Source: Bog-756 sp963734435 (lineage in GTDB: Bacteria > Actinomycetota > Acidimicrobiia > Acidimicrobiales > RAAP-2). From it: a DNA stretch of 64,000 nucleotides. The DNA is taken from NCBI GenBank assembly GCA_963734435.1, contig CAVTHA010000007.1, forward strand, positions 62,001 through 126,000, read 5' to 3'. This document shows, one piece after another, positions 36,207 through 45,907 of this stretch. Numbering within the stretch: position 1 is the stretch's first letter; every line of letters begins with the position of its first letter. The notes beneath the pieces are model-generated. The model worked only from the letters and a program-made list of their open reading frames with translations, made no database searches and was not told where the DNA came from. Position numbers and translations under genes: made by a program.

Positions 36207-37460
36207 TCAGCGATAACCCAGGTCGTGTTTCCGAACGAGGCCGAGGGTGCCTGCCGCCTCCATCAGTTCTTCTCGGGCCCGGGGATCGGCCACATGTTCC
36301 ACGATCAATCGGGCCTGGGCCTGTTCGGATCGACCGAAGATCTCGGCACAGCCTTCGTCGCTGACTATTGCCGAATGCTGGAACGATGTGACCGGGTTGG
36401 TGAGGACCGGTAGAACTGACGAGGTATCCGTCTTTTGGTGCCATGAGCGCAGCGCGACGACAGCGTGGCCGCCTGCCGAATGGAGGGCACCACTGACAAC
36501 ATCGGCCTGGCCGCCGAAGCCCGAATATACCGTGCCTCGAACGAAACTGGCGTTGGCCTGGGCAAAGAGATCGACCTGCATTGCCATGTTGACAGAGAGC
36601 ATGGCCGGGTTGCTGGCGATACATGCCGGATCGTTGATGACCTCGGTCCGGATCATCTGGAGCCGGGGGTTGGAGTCGGCCCACTCGTAGAGCTCCGGCG
36701 AGCCAAACATGAAGGATGTCTGAATAGGTCGTTCCACGTCAAGGGAGCCGGCCCGCTCGAGGCCAAGCACACCGTCGCTGATCACTTCTGACCACACACC
36801 AAGATGTCGCCGATTGACCAGCTCGCCTGCCACCACGTTCGGGATCTGCCCGATGCCAAGCTGCAATGTGGCTCCATCATCGGCGAAGCGAGAGGCTCGC
36901 TCGCCAATCCTGCTGTCGGTCTCATCGAACGGGCGAGATGGACAATCCGCAAGAGATTCGTCGACTTCGACAGCGAGGTCGATCCAATCGACCGAACACT
37001 CACCATCACCAAACGTGTAGGGCATATTGGGATTCAACTGCGCAACCACGAGACCACCCCGGGCGCGGGTCCGCTCGATGGCGGCAGGCAGAATGTTGAC
37101 CTCGATACCGAGTGAGACCTTGTCCTTACGGGGCAACGAAGTGTGGATCAGAACTGCATCGACAGGCCGGATCGAGTCGAACAGGCGCGGGACCAGAGAT
37201 AGGCGCATCGGGAGATAGTCGAGCGCCGGGTCATGCCGCATACCCGGCCCGACGAACGGGGTCTCGTTCGTAAAGCCGGAATGTTGGGGCCAGTCAGCCT
37301 GGGCATTGAGGGCGAACAGCCGGCAGCGCTCGAGAGCGGCCTCAAGTGCACGCAGAAGGACCCTAGGGGTAGCGAAGTTCCCCGACACGACGATGCGCGG
37401 TTCGTCGCCTGACATTGCGCTCATGCGGGCGATGAGCTCTTCCACCGAGATGATCCGCAT
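36207..37460 (-). CDS. Acetyl-CoA hydrolase/transferase-family protein (4-hydroxybutyrate CoA-transferase-like)
   Basis: A 417-residue protein. It shows the family I-type CoA-transferase pattern: an N-terminal VVSGNFATPRVLLRAL, QLNPNMPYTFGDG, LQLGIGQIPN, LGVWSEVISDGVLGL (with the candidate catalytic Glu), and a C-terminal GGQADVVSGALHSAGGHAVVAL. Such enzymes move CoA between acetate and other acyl groups or hydrolyse acetyl-CoA. Near acetate kinase, phosphoketolase and acyl-CoA genes it may interconvert acetate and acyl-CoA under fermentation. Confidence 0.88.
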   Translation of the reverse strand: MRIISVEELIARMSAMSGDEPRIVVSGNFATPRVLLRALEAALERCRLFALNAQADWPQHSGFTNETPFVGPGMRHDPALDYLPMRLSLVPRLFDSIRPVDAVLIHTSLPRKDKVSLGIEVNILPAAIERTRARGGLVVAQLNPNMPYTFGDGECSVDWIDLAVEVDESLADCPSRPFDETDSRIGERASRFADDGATLQLGIGQIPNVVAGELVNRRHLGVWSEVISDGVLGLERAGSLDVERPIQTSFMFGSPELYEWADSNPRLQMIRTEVINDPACIASNPAMLSVNMAMQVDLFAQANASFVRGTVYSGFGGQADVVSGALHSAGGHAVVALRSWHQKTDTSSVLPVLTNPVTSFQHSAIVSDEGCAEIFGRSEQAQARLIVEHVADPRAREELMEAAGTLGLVRKHDLGYR

Positions 37461-37722
37461 CCAGTCAGCTCACGGTCCGACTTGGCAACTCGTACCCTTG
37501 GAGCTGGAAGTGACGTCTGGGCGAGGTGGGCGAGGGGCCTCGGGTTGACGCCCGGCGACCATCGTGTCGTCGCACTGACGAAGACCCCAAAGCCGACGTC
37601 CTCCCTTCAACCGCTTTGGTGAAACGAGCCGTATTCGCACGTCGTGGCTCCTTCTCAGACCGTTGAGCGTCAGGTTGCCCACTCATTGCTCCAAGTCTCC
37701 AAGGGTGACAACGCAGCCACAA

Positions 37723-37736
37723 GGGCCGAAGGTCAC
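37723..37736. promoter_or_regulatory. DosR-like box, distal
   Basis: GGGCCGAAGGTCAC (reverse complement GTGACCTTCGGCCC) matches the consensus at 13 of 14 positions, 159 bp upstream of the alcohol dehydrogenase start. Confidence 0.65.
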
Positions 37737-37817
37737 TAACCACCCATTGGCGAGGCGGGGCCAACGGATCCGGTCTCGGTCCATACAGAGGATCTAAGAG
37801 ACTGGTATCGCTTCAGT

Positions 37818-37831
37818 GTGACTTTTGGCCC
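37818..37831. promoter_or_regulatory. DosR-like box, proximal to alcohol dehydrogenase
   Basis: GTGACTTTTGGCCC, 64 bp upstream of the ATG at 37895. With the box at 37723 it makes a tandem arrangement, as at several mycobacterial DosR promoters. Confidence 0.7.
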
Positions 37832-37894
37832 TGGTCGATTCGCCACTCGGCTCGCATGCTGAAGGTCTAAGGCTTACACGGGGAGGACCACGCG

Positions 37895-38936
37895 ATGAAG
37901 GCGCTCGTCTACCAAGGACCCGGCTCGAAGGCATGGCAAGACGTACCCGACCCAACGATCCAAGGCGACACCGACGCCATCATCCAAGTCGATGCCACGA
38001 CCATCTGTGGGACGGACCTGCACATCTTGGCGGGCGACGTCCCCGAGGTCACTGCGGGGCGCATCCTGGGTCATGAGGCAGTCGGAACGGTCGTCGAGGT
38101 CGGCAACGGGGTCAAGGGTGTCGCTCCGGGCGACCGCGTTCTTGTTTCTTGCATCTCGTCGTGTGGTCATTGCCGTTTCTGCAGGGAAGGTCGCTATGGC
38201 CAGTGCCTCGATGGCGGTGGGTGGATCCTGGGGCACCTCATCGACGGCACCCAGGCGGAAGTTCGTCCGGGTCCCCTTTACCGACACCTCGACGTACCTT
38301 GTGCCTCCGGGAGCGAGCGACGAGGAGACCCTGATGGTTGCGGATATCCTCCCTACTGCCTACGAGGTTGGGGTGCTGAACGGCAAGATACAGCCGGGTG
38401 ACACGGTTGCCGTCGTGGGTAGCGGTCCGATCGGCCTGTCGGCCATCCTCGCGGCCAAGCTCTTCTCGCCGAGCCACGTGGTGGCGATCGACCTGGCCGA
38501 CGCCCGTCTCGAAGCCGCCAAGCAATTCGGGGCTGACGTGACGGTCAACAATGGGCACGAGGACGCAGTGACCGCCGTTCGATCGCTCACCGACGGACTC
38601 GGGGCTGACGTGGCCATCGAGGCGGTCGGTGTTCCCGAAGCATTCGAACTCTGCGCCGAGCTGGTGAGGCCCGGCGGGCACGTGGCCAATATCGGTGTCC
38701 ATGGCAAGCCAGCGGCGCTGCACCTTGAGTCGCTCTGGATCCGTGACGTGACCATCACCACCGGCCTCGTTGACACCTATTCGACGCCCACCCTCTTGCG
38801 ACTGGTGAGTGCCCGCCAGATCGAGTCTGCACGATTCGTAAGCCATCACTTCGGTCTCCGTCAGATGCTCGAGGCCTATGATGTGTTTGCGCATGCGGCC
38901 GATACTGGAGCGCTGAAAGTCGTGTTGTCCCGCTGA
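37895..38936 (+). CDS. Zinc-dependent alcohol dehydrogenase, one frameshift
   Basis: About 346 residues when joined. The first frame has the catalytic zinc ligands (TTICGTDLHILAGD, GHEAVGTVVEVG) and the structural zinc cluster CGHCRFCREGRYGQC. An extra base near 38261 shifts the frame. The second frame continues VRVPFTDTSTYLVP, then the NAD(P) domain VAVVGSGPIGLSAILAA. The order GTDLHI and GGWILGHLIDGTQAE resembles zinc MDR alcohol/threonine dehydrogenases used in fermentation. GGGGAGG precedes the ATG. Two DosR-like boxes lie upstream. Confidence 0.9.
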
Positions 38937-39014
38937 GATGGCCTCGCCCACCGATTCGACACAAGCAATAGGCAATGGACCCGATGCCTCCAGCGTTCAT
39001 TCGGGTGGTCTCCG

Positions 39015-40004
39015 GTGAAGATCGCCGTGCTCGGAGCTGGGTCCTGGGGCACAACCGTGGCGTCTCTCGTTGCCCCCAAACATGAAACCGTGATTTGGGC
39101 ACGAGATCCCGATGTAGCCAGGGCCATCAGCACCGCACATGTCAATCCCGCTTACCTGCCCGGCTTCGATTTGGCTATCGAACTTGCGGCCACCGCGGAC
39201 CTCAAGAAGGCCGTATGTGACGCCGACCTTCTCGTGCTCGGCGTGCCGACTTCTGGCTTCCGATGTGTGCTCGAGGAGACTGCCGGGTTCATCCGCAACT
39301 GGATTCCGGTAATCAGTCTGGCCAAGGGCCTTGAGCGCGGCTCACTCCTGCGGATGACTGAGGTGATCAGGCAGGTGGTCCCCGGGCACCCCGTGGCGGC
39401 TTTGACGGGTCCGAACATCGCCCGGGAGATCATGTCCGGAAAGGCCGCAGCCGCGGTCATCGCCACCGACGACCTCGAAGTTGCCAACGCCATTCAGGCG
39501 GTGTTCACGCGGGGCGTCTTTCGCGTCTATCTGAACGATGACGTCGTGGGGTGCGAGATGGGAGGCGCTCTCAAGAACATGATCGCCATCGCAACGGGCA
39601 TCGGCGAAGGCCTGGGCGTGGGCGACAACACGCGGGCCGCTGTCATGTCACGGGGACTTGCTGAAGTCACCCGCCTCGGCGTCGCCATGGGCGCAAAGCC
39701 GGCTACCTTTGCCGGACTAGCCGGCATGGGTGACCTCATCGCCACCTGCATGAGTCCTTATAGCCGCAACCGTGCCGTAGGCGAAGAGCTAGGCAAGGGG
39801 CGGAAGCTCGAGGAGATCTTGGGGGAGATGCACATGGTTGCCGAAGGAGTGAATACCGCGACCGTGGCGCTCGAACTGGCTGAGCGCAACGGACTCGACC
39901 TTCCCATTTGCGCGATGATCAACCAGATCGTCATTGGCGAGATTCAGCCACTGGATGCCTACCGAGGCCTCACCCCAGCGGGCCGTGAAGCAGATCCCTG
40001 CTGA
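39015..40004 (+). CDS. gpsA: NAD(P)-dependent glycerol-3-phosphate dehydrogenase
   Basis: A 329-residue enzyme: IAVLGAGSWGTTVASLVA (cofactor motif), a LVLGVPTSGFR segment, the VISLAKGLERGS and LTGPNIAREIM motifs, the catalytic Lys in GGALKNMIAIATG, and LAGMGDLIATC with SRNRAVG, all typical of GpsA. It makes sn-glycerol 3-phosphate from DHAP, the backbone for triglyceride synthesis by the nearby WS/DGAT enzymes. Start is GTG. It follows the alcohol dehydrogenase by 78 bp and may be co-transcribed with it. Confidence 0.95.
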   Translation: MKIAVLGAGSWGTTVASLVAPKHETVIWARDPDVARAISTAHVNPAYLPGFDLAIELAATADLKKAVCDADLLVLGVPTSGFRCVLEETAGFIRNWIPVISLAKGLERGSLLRMTEVIRQVVPGHPVAALTGPNIAREIMSGKAAAAVIATDDLEVANAIQAVFTRGVFRVYLNDDVVGCEMGGALKNMIAIATGIGEGLGVGDNTRAAVMSRGLAEVTRLGVAMGAKPATFAGLAGMGDLIATCMSPYSRNRAVGEELGKGRKLEEILGEMHMVAEGVNTATVALELAERNGLDLPICAMINQIVIGEIQPLDAYRGLTPAGREADPC

Positions 40005-40031
40005 GCACACAGTGAGCGGCGCTCCCTCACG

Positions 40032-40051
40032 AACGCTTCGCGTTGCCTTTT
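40032..40051. terminator. Possible intrinsic terminator between convergent genes
   Basis: AACGC-TTC-GCGTT forms a 5-bp stem with a 3-nt loop, followed by GCCTTTT, in the 85-bp gap between gpsA and the trehalose synthase gene, which converge. The stem is short. Confidence 0.4.
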
Positions 40052-40089
40052 CATGCGGGTTTTCCTGAGCTTGGACATCTCCGCCCTTA

Positions 40090-41559
40090 CTAGGGCAAGG
40101 CGGCTATCAGTTGGGCGAAGAGAATCAAGTGCTTGTCGCCCACGTAATTCTCAAGGACATGGCTGCGAGCCCGTGAGCCGAGTAAGGCGATCTCGCCCGG
40201 ACGTGCGAGGAGGGCCGCGAGCGTGTCGCCGAAGGCTGAGAGATCCGACGGGTCCTCGAGAAGGATGCCAGTCCCCGGGGCGACCTGCTCAGTGATGCCA
40301 CCGACGCTCGAGGCCACCACGGCTTTAGCCTTCCACATGCCTTCAGCAACGGTTAGCCCGAAGCCTTCCACCAGACTCTTCTGGACAATCACCGTCGCAT
40401 AGCGCTGCAGCGCATTGACCATTATCGCGTTCTCGTCAATGTCCGCCATCGGCAGGGTGACCAGCGACACACGCTGACGCGCGTGGACGGGAAGATCCTC
40501 CCAGATCGCTCTGCACTCGGCGAACACCCCTGCCCCTTCCGGGTCGTCGGCAACATCAGCCACTGAAGGACCTACCAATCCGAGGTGAGCGTCGACGTGT
40601 CCCGCAACCGACCAGGCAAAACCTTGCATGACGCCTGCCATGTCCTTCAGACGGTCCCATCGAGATACCTGCACCACTAGGGGGACGTCAGGTCGTAATA
40701 GGGAGCCACCTTCGGAGAGGATTGATGCCTCTCGCTCGACGCGCCCAGGGGTACCGTCAAAGCGGGTGAAGGTACCGGGACTGTCCTCACCGCTCCCAAA
40801 GAGAAGACCGATGCGACGAAGCGTGAGGGTGACGTCGCGCGGCGACATTTCCTGATTCTTGGGTGAGAAGGGGTCGATGGACGGCGGGATTACCCGGACT
40901 CTGGACTCCTCCATCCACGAGGGAACGTACTCGCGCACGGAGAAGATATACGCATCGCAGACAGCGAGATGAGGACGGAGAAATGACCAGGCCTCGTCGG
41001 TCCACTCGTTGCTCCCCTCGCGCCCTACGTGACATCGCCAGATCACTCGAGCGCCTGCTTCGGCGAATGCTGCCGCCATACCGGCCGTTTGGGGATCGTG
41101 AAGCAGGACGACGTCGCCACGCCGGACCCGGCTCATCGCGCTCGCGGCGTTGGCAGCCGAGATTTCAAGGTAGTGAGCCTTCTCGTTCGCTGAGAGCTCA
41201 CCCGCGTCCCCGGCTGCGCCGTGGAGACGATTGTGGATCCGTTTGGTGATAGAGAAGAACTCGGGGTCGCCGCTCATAACGAGCCAGCGAATATCGATAT
41301 TGGCGTCCAACGTGTAGCCAACCAGTACCTGAAGCATCTCGGCCACTCCGCCCCCCGCGGCGGTCGAGCTCACGTTCCACACCGTCAGTCCCTGGAGTAG
41401 CTCGCTGGCCTGGGTCGCAGCCTCTCGTAGCTCCACGTAGCGGTCGGCCCCGATGAGCGGTTCCAGACGCGAAAGGGCGCGAACGGGTACCTCGATCTGC
41501 CGAACGGAATGCTCATGCACGGCCAGTTCGACCTCAGTCAACGCCAAGATCCTTTCCAT
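40090..41559 (-). CDS. Trehalose synthase-type glycosyltransferase (TreT-like, GT4)
   Basis: A 489-residue GT4-fold protein. The N-terminal domain has TVWNVSSTAAGGGVAEMLQVL, typical of TreT-like trehalose glycosyltransferring synthases. IWRCHVGRE and PPSIDPFSPKN follow, and the C-terminal nucleotide-sugar domain has VVQVSRWDRLKD, with KSLVEGFGLTVAEGMWKAKA (E-x7-E motif). It would join NDP-glucose and glucose to make trehalose. The ATG at 41559 is chosen because the upstream 65 residues are low-quality. The IS481 element is inserted just upstream and may have cut its promoter. Confidence 0.88.
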   Translation of the reverse strand: MERILALTEVELAVHEHSVRQIEVPVRALSRLEPLIGADRYVELREAATQASELLQGLTVWNVSSTAAGGGVAEMLQVLVGYTLDANIDIRWLVMSGDPEFFSITKRIHNRLHGAAGDAGELSANEKAHYLEISAANAASAMSRVRRGDVVLLHDPQTAGMAAAFAEAGARVIWRCHVGREGSNEWTDEAWSFLRPHLAVCDAYIFSVREYVPSWMEESRVRVIPPSIDPFSPKNQEMSPRDVTLTLRRIGLLFGSGEDSPGTFTRFDGTPGRVEREASILSEGGSLLRPDVPLVVQVSRWDRLKDMAGVMQGFAWSVAGHVDAHLGLVGPSVADVADDPEGAGVFAECRAIWEDLPVHARQRVSLVTLPMADIDENAIMVNALQRYATVIVQKSLVEGFGLTVAEGMWKAKAVVASSVGGITEQVAPGTGILLEDPSDLSAFGDTLAALLARPGEIALLGSRARSHVLENYVGDKHLILFAQLIAALP

Positions 41560-41766
41560 GCGCAGTCCCTTGCGCGACGACCAGACTGCTCTCTTAGTTC
41601 CAATCGCATGTGCAATCGCGGTCCGACCGTGCCGCAAGTTCGCGCAATCACTTACTCTCCCGTTGGACAGATGCGGTCGGCCATCTTCACGATGGCCACC
41701 ACTCCATTCTCCTCTACCGATCAAGGGTAAAGGGTCATCGGGATTCTGGGGCACCCATCCGCCTAG

Positions 41767-42804
41767 GTGTAGTGCCCATGGACGTTGCTGACAGGGTCCA
41801 CCAATAGCTGAAGCCTCCGAGGCGAGTGTGTAGCTACCACAGCCACGCTCTCCAAGGAGGCTTCAGATGCACCGTAACGCTCCGCTCACCCCTGAAGGTC
41901 GACTCCGGCTCTGCGAGCGCATCGAAGGGGGTTGGCCCGTCGCTCATGCAGCCGAGTCAATGGGGATCTCGAGGGATCGGGCCTATGTCTGGTGGCGGCG
42001 CTACCAGGAGGAAGGCGTCGCCGGTCTCGAGGACCGCCCGTGTCGCCCCCACCGCTGTCCCCGCCAGACCAAGGCCAGCGTCGAGCGTCGCATCCTGACC
42101 CTAAGACAAAGCCGGGGACTCGGTCCCGCCCGCATCGCCGGCATCGTGGGGATGCACCCCTCGACTGTGCACCGGGTCCTCGTCCGCCACGGGGTCAGCC
42201 GTCTGCGCGATCTCGACCGGACGACCAGGGAGCCCATCCGCCGCTACGAGATGAGCCGGCCGGGCGAGCTCGTCCACGTCGACATCAAGAAGCTGGGCCG
42301 GATCCCGAAGGGTGGGGGCTGGCGAGCCCACGGCCGCAGCCGGGAACACCACGGAGGCCGAGCCAACGTCGGCTACGCCTATGTCCACTCCGCGATCGAC
42401 GGCTACTCCCGCCTCGCCTATTCCGAAGTGCTCGACAACGAGCAGGGAGCGACCGCTGCTGGATTCTGGCGACGAGCCCGACGGTTCTTCGCCGACAACG
42501 GCATCCAGGTCGACCGGGTCCTCACGGACAATGGTGCCTGCTACCGGTCGAATGAGTTCGCTCACGCCCTTCAGGTGGCCCGCCACAGCTTCACCCGGCC
42601 CTATAGGCCTCAGACGAATGGCAAAGCAGAGCGCTTCAACCGAACCCTGTTGGCGGAGTGGGCCTACGTCCAAACCTGGACGTCTGAGAGCCAACGCAAT
42701 CGACGACTTGCTCACTGGCTCCACATTTACAACCATCACCGACACCACACCGCCATCGGGGGACCACCGGCGAGCCGTGTCCGCAAACTGTCAGGGCACT
42801 ACAC
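41767..42804 (+). mobile_element. IS481-family insertion sequence (about 1038 bp)
   Basis: Bounded by inverted GTGTAGTGCCC / GGGCACTACAC ends and flanked by a 4-bp direct repeat CTAG (41763-41766 and 42805-42808), matching the NCTAGN target known for Bordetella IS481. One transposase gene fills it. It lies between the trehalose synthase and acyl-CoA synthetase genes and appears intact. Confidence 0.85.
41808..41866 (+). promoter_or_regulatory. Hairpin masking the transposase ribosome binding site
   Basis: CTGAAGCCTCC (41808-41818) pairs perfectly with GGAGGCTTCAG (41856-41866). The right arm contains the AAGGAGG RBS and abuts the ATG at 41867. Transcripts entering from outside would fold and hide the RBS, a known protection device in IS elements. 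Confidence 0.6.
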
Positions 42805-42808
42805 CTAG
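41867..42808 (+). CDS. IS481-family transposase
   Basis: A 313-residue protein: a helix-turn-helix N-terminus (LTPEGRLRLCERIEGGWPVA ... GISRDRAYVWWRRY), then an rve/DDE integrase core with ELVHVDIKKLGRI (first Asp), DRVLTDNGACYRS (second Asp) and RPYRPQTNGKAERFNRTL (catalytic Glu). This is the usual IS481 plan without a frameshift. The stop codon TAG (42806-42808) lies in the duplicated target CTAG outside the element. Confidence 0.95.
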   Translation: MHRNAPLTPEGRLRLCERIEGGWPVAHAAESMGISRDRAYVWWRRYQEEGVAGLEDRPCRPHRCPRQTKASVERRILTLRQSRGLGPARIAGIVGMHPSTVHRVLVRHGVSRLRDLDRTTREPIRRYEMSRPGELVHVDIKKLGRIPKGGGWRAHGRSREHHGGRANVGYAYVHSAIDGYSRLAYSEVLDNEQGATAAGFWRRARRFFADNGIQVDRVLTDNGACYRSNEFAHALQVARHSFTRPYRPQTNGKAERFNRTLLAEWAYVQTWTSESQRNRRLAHWLHIYNHHRHHTAIGGPPASRVRKLSGHYT

Positions 42809-42843
42809 ACCATCAGAATCTGGTCACCGGGCGCCGGCTCGAC

Positions 42844-44438
42844 TCAGCTCACCTGGCGTTGACGATTCTCCCAGTAGCCACGCCGAAGTTCCCGCTTCAG
42901 AGGTTTGAACGCGCCAGACAGTGGAAGGGGACCATCCTGGAACTCCACCGACTTTGGCACCTTGAACCCCGCGAGGAACTCATGGGCGTAGTCGATCAAC
43001 TCTTCGCCGGTCACCTTCATGCCGTGCCGGAGCACGACGACCGCGTGCACCGCCTCGCCCCATTTGTCGCTCGGTATTCCGATCACCGCGACCTCTTGCA
43101 CAGCAGGGTGGGAGGAGAGGGCGTTCTCCACCTCGACGGAGTAGACGTTCTCTCCGCCCGTGACGATCATGTCCTTCATCCGGTCAGTGAGGTGCAAGAG
43201 GCCCTCTTCGTCGATGAAGCCCATGTCGCCGGTGCGATACCAGCCGTCGCGCATCACCGCCCTGGTCTCTTCCGGCTTCCGCCAATACTCGCGGATCAGG
43301 TTGCCGCCACGGGCACATACCTCCCCCCCCTCCCCGGAGGGAGGGCCTTGCCCAGCGAATCGGTTATGCGCAGCTCCACGCCGAACAACGGTCTACCCGA
43401 GGCGGTGAGCGTATTGCCGCCACGCCGGTGATCCTCTGGGCCGAGGAACGTCAGCGCAGAGGCCGCCTCTGTCATTCCGTATCCCTGGATGAAGTCGGTG
43501 TCGGGGAACATCTCCAGCCACCGAACAATGAGCTCCTGCGAAATCGGGGATGCTCCGTAGACCAGTTGACGCAGCGATTGCAGACGATCGGGCGAGAAGC
43601 CCTCGACTCGCTCCAGCATGGACAGCATCACGGGTATCACCATTGTCGTGTCGATCTTCTGGTCCTCGATGACGTTCACCACCAGCTCCGGATCGAACAG
43701 CGGGATCGTCACCGATGTAGCCCCGGTGGCAGGGATACCAAGCACGCCGGCAACGAGCGCGGCATGGAACATCGGCGACTGGAACAAGAAGCGCCGCTCC
43801 TCGCGGAGCCCTATCTCGGAAAGTACGTGGTACACGTTGAGCACCTCGGCCCGCTGCTCGAGCAGGGCGCCCTTAGGGAAACCGGTCGTCCCTCCGGTGT
43901 ACATGAGAATCGCGGCATCGTCCTCTTCCGGTTCGGGCGGCATGACCGGCTCTCCCGCCGCCAAGAGACCCTCGTAGGCGAGCGTATCGGCGTCGCGTCC
44001 CACAGTGCTTTGGCCTGGCTCTCCTCCAATGATGACGACTTTGTCGATCTTCGCCCCGTCCTCCCGGGCACGGTCGAGCAGCATGGCAAATACCGGATCG
44101 GTGAAAACGACCCTGCAACCCGAGTCATTGAGGACGTAGGCCAACTCGGCGGGTGTGAAGCGAATGTTGAGCGGGTTGATGATGCCGGCTCCAAACATCG
44201 CGGCGTGATACAGCTCCAGATATTCGTGGCCGTTAGTGGCCAGTACCGCGAACCTGTTTCCGGGCTTTAGGCCAAGCTGGCTTCGCATGGCGCTCGTCAG
44301 CCTCAAGAGACGATCCATGTGGTTGGCGAATGTGCCTTGGTAGCGCACGCCCTCGCGAGTCACGTCGACGAACGCCACCTTGTCAGCCAGCTGTTCAGCG
44401 CGAGGCAGCAACAGCCTGGGGTAGACGAGTTCTTTCAT
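42844..44438 (-). CDS. Long-chain acyl-CoA synthetase (AMP-binding), frameshifted at a C8 run
   Basis: An ANL-superfamily ligase of about 530 residues. The first frame has the AMP-binding motif ILMYTGGTTGFPKGALL, QGYGMTEAASAL and a GRPLFGVELRITD segment. The second has WYRTGDMGFIDEEGLLHLTDR and GGENVYSVEVENAL, with a late catalytic Lys region (KPLKREL). The frame breaks in an eight-C homopolymer (43323-43330), a typical sequencing-error site. It activates fatty acids for the WS/DGAT enzymes, and its start overlaps the preceding WS/DGAT stop (ATGA). Confidence 0.92.
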
Positions 44439-45907
44439 GGCGATGAACCTTCCTTGTCACTGCTTTCGACTGCCAATGTCGTTTCGGGTACGTCGGTGTT
44501 GGGCACACTCGCCGCGGCGACCAAGTCGACAAACGAGCGGCGAATGCCAGCAGCGAACACGCTGAGATCCGGGCAGGCATCGGGATCGGCCAGGAGACCC
44601 ACCGTCAACTGCCCGTCGTAGGTCAGGGCGGCCACGCCCACGCTCAGGTTCCCGGCGATCGGCACGAGCGGGAAGGCCTCGAGCATGCGGGCGCCCAAGA
44701 CGTAGAGCGGGACGTCCGGGCCGGGAACGTTGGTCGCGACCAGGTTGAAGGAGGGTTGATGGTGGATCAGCCGAGCCGCTGCAGCCAATACTGATTGCGG
44801 CCAGGGCTCGAGCAACTCTAGAAGGAGCGCCGCCCCGAGGGCTTGGTGATGGTGCTTGCTGGACGCCTGAGCCCGCGACACCGACCACAGGCGATCGACC
44901 GGGTCCGAGGGTCCGATCGGAAGGCGAACCAGCATGGCCGAGACCTGGTTCCCCAGTTGGTGGTCGCCGTGGTGGTCGGCCCCGACCGGTACCAGCACCT
45001 GCACAGTTCGCTTGTCGTCATCCTCTCCTCGGACAGCCATGAGGCAGTGGACGCCACCGGCCACGGCCGTCAGTAGGAGGTCGTTGATGGTGACGCCGAA
45101 GCGACCCGCGACCTGATGCAGTTCTGCAAGTGGTTGGCGGATGAATTCCACCAGTCGTCCTTCGCCAACTGAGACATTGAGCGACGAGGAAGGAGCGATG
45201 GTCTGCCACGTGAGCAGGCTGTTGAGCGCATCGGCGTAGTGGACGACCTCACGACCCGTGCTCACTGGGTGCCGCAAAGCACCAACTCCGTTGGCCATCA
45301 CGCGCAGTAGGAGAGTGCTGCGTCGCCCGAGGTCATTGGCAACGACAGAGGTCTGGCTGGGTGGAGGAGTCGGTTGCCACGGGTGCGACGGAGGGTCAAG
45401 CCTGGCGGCATGTCGGTCGAGGTCAAAGAGCACGGTCACCAGCTCTACGCCCGCCAAGCCGTCTGCCATCGAATGGTGGAGCTTCTCCAGCATTGCCACT
45501 CGGCCCCCCTCGAGCCCATCGATGAGCCAGATCTCCCATAGCGGTCGGTCGCGTTCGAGGAGGCGGGCCATGAGCTCAGCACACTGGCCGCGTAGTGCAC
45601 CCTCGGTTCCCGGTGCCGCCAGCGTGGTGTCACGCACGTGGTTGGATACGTCGAATTGCGGATCGTCCACCCACATCGGCATTGCGGCACCGATGGGAGA
45701 GAAACGAACACGCCGCCGCAGTTTCGGCACCAGATGCAAACGACGGTCGATCTCTGCTCGAACCGCATCCGTGCGCAGTCTTCCCTGGTCGTGTAAGGGC
45801 GAACCCTCGAAGATGCCAATCGAGCCAATGTGCATCGGCGTCCGCGTCGATTCCGCGTACAAGAATCCGGCTTCGAGGGGAGAGAGCACCTGACCAGCCG
45901 GGTTCAC
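44435..45907 (-). CDS. WS/DGAT wax ester synthase/diacylglycerol acyltransferase (second copy)
   Basis: A 490-residue protein starting LSPLEAGFLYAESTRTPMHIG. The catalytic HHxxxDG motif is present (KLHHSMADGLAG), as are the PLWEIWLIDGLEGG and NLVATNVPGPDVPLYVLGAR motifs of bacterial WS/DGATs. It esterifies acyl-CoA to fatty alcohols or diacylglycerol at the membrane. The GTG start at 45907 overlaps the stop of the first WS/DGAT (GTGA), so longer upstream starts are rejected. Confidence 0.92.
   Translation of the reverse strand: MNPAGQVLSPLEAGFLYAESTRTPMHIGSIGIFEGSPLHDQGRLRTDAVRAEIDRRLHLVPKLRRRVRFSPIGAAMPMWVDDPQFDVSNHVRDTTLAAPGTEGALRGQCAELMARLLERDRPLWEIWLIDGLEGGRVAMLEKLHHSMADGLAGVELVTVLFDLDRHAARLDPPSHPWQPTPPPSQTSVVANDLGRRSTLLLRVMANGVGALRHPVSTGREVVHYADALNSLLTWQTIAPSSSLNVSVGEGRLVEFIRQPLAELHQVAGRFGVTINDLLLTAVAGGVHCLMAVRGEDDDKRTVQVLVPVGADHHGDHQLGNQVSAMLVRLPIGPSDPVDRLWSVSRAQASSKHHHQALGAALLLELLEPWPQSVLAAAARLIHHQPSFNLVATNVPGPDVPLYVLGARMLEAFPLVPIAGNLSVGVAALTYDGQLTVGLLADPDACPDLSVFAAGIRRSFVDLVAAASVPNTDVPETTLAVESSDKEGSSP

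Larger units (their letters stand above)
37461..37894. other. Divergent control region between CoA-transferase and alcohol dehydrogenase
   Basis: About 430 bp without a gene, carrying two DosR-like boxes (37723-37736 and 37818-37831). These could serve either or both divergent genes. Confidence 0.6.
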
